From: Methylotenera_A sp040079935
Lineage (GTDB): Bacteria > Pseudomonadota > Gammaproteobacteria > Burkholderiales > Methylophilaceae
DNA: 8,170 nucleotides
NCBI GenBank assembly: GCA_040079935.1
Contig: JBEBJI010000049.1
Location: 1 to 8,170, forward strand
Direction of reading: 5' to 3'
Below, piece by piece: positions 5,860 to 8,170 of this stretch; within the stretch, counting starts at the first letter, position 1, and every line of letters begins with the position of its first letter. The translations under genes were made by a program, and so were the position numbers. The notes under the pieces were generated by a model that had not been told where the DNA came from, searched no databases, and saw only the letters and a program-made list of their open reading frames with translations.

Positions 5860-7496
5860 AAACTCAATGCTACCGCTTCTGCCACTTTAATACCATCGAC
5901 GCCCGCCGATAAAATGCCGCCCGCGTAGCCCGCACCTTCGCCGCACGGGTAAAGGCCTTTGGTGTTTATGCTTTGTAAAGTTTCGTCGTCGCGTTTTATG
6001 CGAATCGGCGACGAGGTGCGCGTTTCAACGCCCGTTAAAATACCATCGGCTAAATCGTAACCTTTAATTTGTTTGGCAAATTCGGGAATTGCCTCACGGA
6101 TTGCCGTAATTGCAAATTTTGGCAACGCAGTTTCTAAGTTGGTTAAATGTACGCTGGGCGTGTAACTTGGCTGCACTTCGCCAAATTGTGTTGATGCAAC
6201 ATTGTTTAAAAAATCGCCAATTAATTGCCCAGGAGCCTCATAGTTATTGCCTCCCAGGGCATAAGCTTTTGCTTCTAATTCACGCTGTAATTTCATGCCT
6301 GCGAGTGCATCACCTGGAAAATCTACCTCGGGCGTAATGCCCACTACAATACCCGCATTGGCGTTACGCTCGTTGCGGCTGTATTGGCTCATGCCATTCG
6401 TCACTATACAGCCTTCCTCTGATGCGGAGGCCACCACCGTGCCGCCCGGACACATGCAAAAACTATACACGCTGCGGCCGTTGCTGGCGTGGTGCACCAA
6501 TTTGTATTCGGCCGAGCCGAGTTTGCTTAAAATATCCTCAGAATAGCTGTTGCCGTAGCGGGCTTTGTCGATGAGGCTTTGTGGATGTTCGATGCGAAAA
6601 CCGATGGAAAACGGCTTGGCTTCAACGTAAATATTTTTGCGGTGAATCATCTCGAAGGTGTCGCGCGCGCTGTGACCAACCGCCAAAATTAAATGGTTTG
6701 TCGCAATGCGTTCACCATTCGCCAAAACTACCGCTTGTACTTCGTTATGCCCTTCAGAGTTAACGCTTATTTCAATGTCTTCCACTTTGGTTTGAAAACG
6801 AATTTCGCCACCAAGTGCGATAATGTTTTTACGCATTTCTTCAACCATGCCGACTAATCTAAATGTGCCAATATGCGGATGGCTGACGTACATAATTTCG
6901 GGCGGCGCACCTGCTTTTACAAACTCTTGAATTACCTTGCGACCGTAATGTTTCGGGTCTTTAATCTGGCTGTAAAGCTTGCCATCCGAGAACGTGCCAG
7001 CGCCACCTTCGCCAAATTGCACGTTCGATTCTGGGTTAAGTTTGCTTTTGCGCCAAAAATCCCACGTGTCTTTTGTGCGCTCACGCACGGCTTTGCCGCG
7101 TTCTAATACAATGGGTTTAAAGCCAGATTGCGCCAAAATTAATGCGGCGAAAATGCCTGCTGGACCAAAACCGACGACGATTGGCCGTGGTTTTTTTGTG
7201 TTGTTATTTGTTGTAACAAATTTATACGATGTGTCTGGCGCCAGCTTTAAATGCGGGTCACGGCTGAATTTAGCGAGTAATTTCGCCTCATTTGTCACCT
7301 CAACATCTAGTGAATATACATACAAAATGTTGTGTGATTTTCGCGCATCCACGCCGCGTTTAAAAATGCTAAAGTCCACAAAATCGGCTTCAGCAATTTG
7401 CAGTTTTTTTAACAGTGCAGATTTAATCGTATCGCTTTCGTGCGAAAGCGATTGCGCGTTTTCAACGGGCAGTTTGATTTCAGTAATTCTAAGCAT
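5850..7496 (-). CDS. FAD-dependent dehydrogenase of the COG2509 type
   Basis: The 548-residue protein has a ~95-residue N-terminal domain (MLRITEIKLPVEN, then a conserved FKRGVDARK at 45-53) typical of this family. A Rossmann FAD site follows: GFGPAG at 109-114, with E132 at the end of the second strand as likely ribose ligand. Other family blocks are QFGEGGAGTFSDGKL (160-174), a GHSARDTF segment, CMCPGG (347-352), and a C-terminal FAD-contact block GEGAGYAGGILSAGVDG (519-535). Such proteins are annotated as uncharacterised FAD-dependent dehydrogenases; no substrate is established that I can name. The start is supported by AAAGGT (7502-7507) about six bases before the ATG. The stop lies inside the start of the PLD gene, suggesting coupled translation, and hda is 52 bp upstream on the same strand. 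Confidence 0.9.
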   Translation of the reverse strand: MLRITEIKLPVENAQSLSHESDTIKSALLKKLQIAEADFVDFSIFKRGVDARKSHNILYVYSLDVEVTNEAKLLAKFSRDPHLKLAPDTSYKFVTTNNNTKKPRPIVVGFGPAGIFAALILAQSGFKPIVLERGKAVRERTKDTWDFWRKSKLNPESNVQFGEGGAGTFSDGKLYSQIKDPKHYGRKVIQEFVKAGAPPEIMYVSHPHIGTFRLVGMVEEMRKNIIALGGEIRFQTKVEDIEISVNSEGHNEVQAVVLANGERIATNHLILAVGHSARDTFEMIHRKNIYVEAKPFSIGFRIEHPQSLIDKARYGNSYSEDILSKLGSAEYKLVHHASNGRSVYSFCMCPGGTVVASASEEGCIVTNGMSQYSRNERNANAGIVVGITPEVDFPGDALAGMKLQRELEAKAYALGGNNYEAPGQLIGDFLNNVASTQFGEVQPSYTPSVHLTNLETALPKFAITAIREAIPEFAKQIKGYDLADGILTGVETRTSSPIRIKRDDETLQSINTKGLYPCGEGAGYAGGILSAGVDGIKVAEAVALSLCA

Positions 7497-7548
7497 ATTT
7501 GACCTTTAGGATAGTATTTATCTATCAAAAGCGTTATTTTACAGTATG

Positions 7549-8145
7549 TTATAGCCTTAAATCTAATTGCAATAATTTCTTTAACATCGGCACGGTAATT
7601 GGCTTGTGGGCAGTCAGTGACCATTCATCTAGCGCATCTAAAACTGCCATTTGCGTGGGTAAATCGCGGCGCAAATAGCGCAAGCAGTAGTCGGTCACTT
7701 CATCGGGCAGTTTCATGCCGCGCGCTTTGGCGTGCTGTTTTAGGGCAGTGGCTTTTTCTTCGTCATTTAGCGGATGCAGCTGATAAACCAAGCCCCAAGC
7801 CAATCTTGTCGCCAAGTCGTCGCGCAAGTTCATCTGATTTGGCGCGTGCAAACCAGCGCAAATTAATATTTCGCCCGCTTCTTTCTGCTGATTATAAGTG
7901 TTAAATAAATTTATTTGTGCTTCATTATCAAGCAAATGCACATCGTCTGCAACCCGCATGGATATTGCCTTACAGGCCGATAATAAGTGGCTTTTTCCAG
8001 AGCCTTTTTCGCCCCAAACATAGACAAAAGTACTGTTGGCTTTCGCTCTTTTTAAGCTGGTGAGCGCCTCGGCATTGCGGCCGACGATAAAATTATCGAG
8101 CGTGGGCGCGGCCGCTGGTTTGATATCTAAAAGTAGCTGCTTCAT
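7549..8145 (-). CDS. hda: DnaA regulatory inactivator Hda
   Basis: Hda works with the DNA-loaded sliding clamp to stimulate ATP hydrolysis by DnaA, preventing over-initiation of replication. The N-terminal QLLLDI (3-8) is a clamp-binding motif, followed by the betaproteobacterial-style PTLDNFIVGRN. AAA+ features are present: Walker A G45-E-K-G-S-G-K-S52, a Walker B-like region VADDVHLLD (65-73), R114 in DDLATRLAWG as the box VII arginine, and a sensor II region YLRRDLPTQMAVLDALD (157-173). At 198 residues it is shorter than E. coli Hda (about 230-250). The shortfall is mostly between Walker A and Walker B, where only about a dozen residues separate the two. The ATG at 8143-8145 has a weak AAAG ribosome site. 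It is probably the first visible gene of a run with the FAD dehydrogenase and PLD genes. Confidence 0.9.
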   Translation of the reverse strand: MKQLLLDIKPAAAPTLDNFIVGRNAEALTSLKRAKANSTFVYVWGEKGSGKSHLLSACKAISMRVADDVHLLDNEAQINLFNTYNQQKEAGEILICAGLHAPNQMNLRDDLATRLAWGLVYQLHPLNDEEKATALKQHAKARGMKLPDEVTDYCLRYLRRDLPTQMAVLDALDEWSLTAHKPITVPMLKKLLQLDLRL

Positions 8146-8170
8146 ATTGCTTTACTTTAAATAGGCATCG

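Noticed and set aside
6979..7509. A 176-codon plus-strand frame opposite the FAD dehydrogenase.
   Set aside because: It lies wholly antisense to a gene with clear family motifs and has no recognisable domain.
7510..7526. A small inverted repeat, GATAG-TATTTAT-CTATC, between hda and the FAD dehydrogenase gene.
   Set aside because: A five-base AT-rich stem with a seven-base loop is too weak for a terminator and expected by chance; at most a minor regulatory site.
8152..8169. A possible 3' end of an upstream minus-strand gene (reading D-A-Y-L-K-stop).
   Set aside because: Only five codons are visible, so no gene can be supported, although an upstream gene ending eight bases or so before hda is plausible.

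Overview
The window reads as an ordinary chromosomal stretch from a betaproteobacterium. The Hda-type DnaA regulator with its N-terminal QLLLDI clamp motif, the Tat-exported SoxY, the outer-membrane barrel and the BepA-type periplasmic protease all point to a Gram-negative. The moderately AT-rich coding style would suit a Nitrosomonadales/Methylophilaceae-like organism. That placement is an inference from protein flavour; there is no rRNA or other taxonomic marker here. I see no mobile element, CRISPR array, tRNA or rRNA.

Left part (1-1211): an outer-membrane beta-barrel gene runs off the left edge on the minus strand. It is divergent from a small exported protein built of Gly-His-Asp-Arg-rich repeats (837-1139). 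The 173-bp gap between them holds a sigma70-like promoter with two copies of an operator-like palindrome, one between the -35 and -10 boxes and one just after the expected start of transcription. A perfect palindrome, probably a two-way terminator, separates the small gene from moaC.

Middle part (1212-4221): moaC (molybdenum cofactor synthesis, minus) is divergent from a tightly coupled plus-strand run. That run is a BepA-like M48 metalloprotease with TPR-like repeats, then soxY, then soxZ, each junction being a TAATG stop/start overlap. No soxA, soxX, soxB, soxC or soxD is present in the window. A small DUF2892 membrane protein, a fold often found with rhodaneses, converges on soxZ. Together these suggest periplasmic sulfur-carrier biology.

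Right part (4355-8145), all minus strand: hda, then a COG2509-type FAD-dependent dehydrogenase, then a phospholipase D/cardiolipin-synthase-like gene whose start overlaps the dehydrogenase by 10 bp. The phospholipase D gene is split by a frameshift at a tandem 8-bp repeat; removing one unit restores a 498-residue protein with both HKD motifs. The most interesting points are the double operator over the repeat-protein promoter, the repeat protein itself, the bepA-soxYZ coupling with a shortened SoxY carrier tail, and the 8-bp repeat that breaks the phospholipase D gene.
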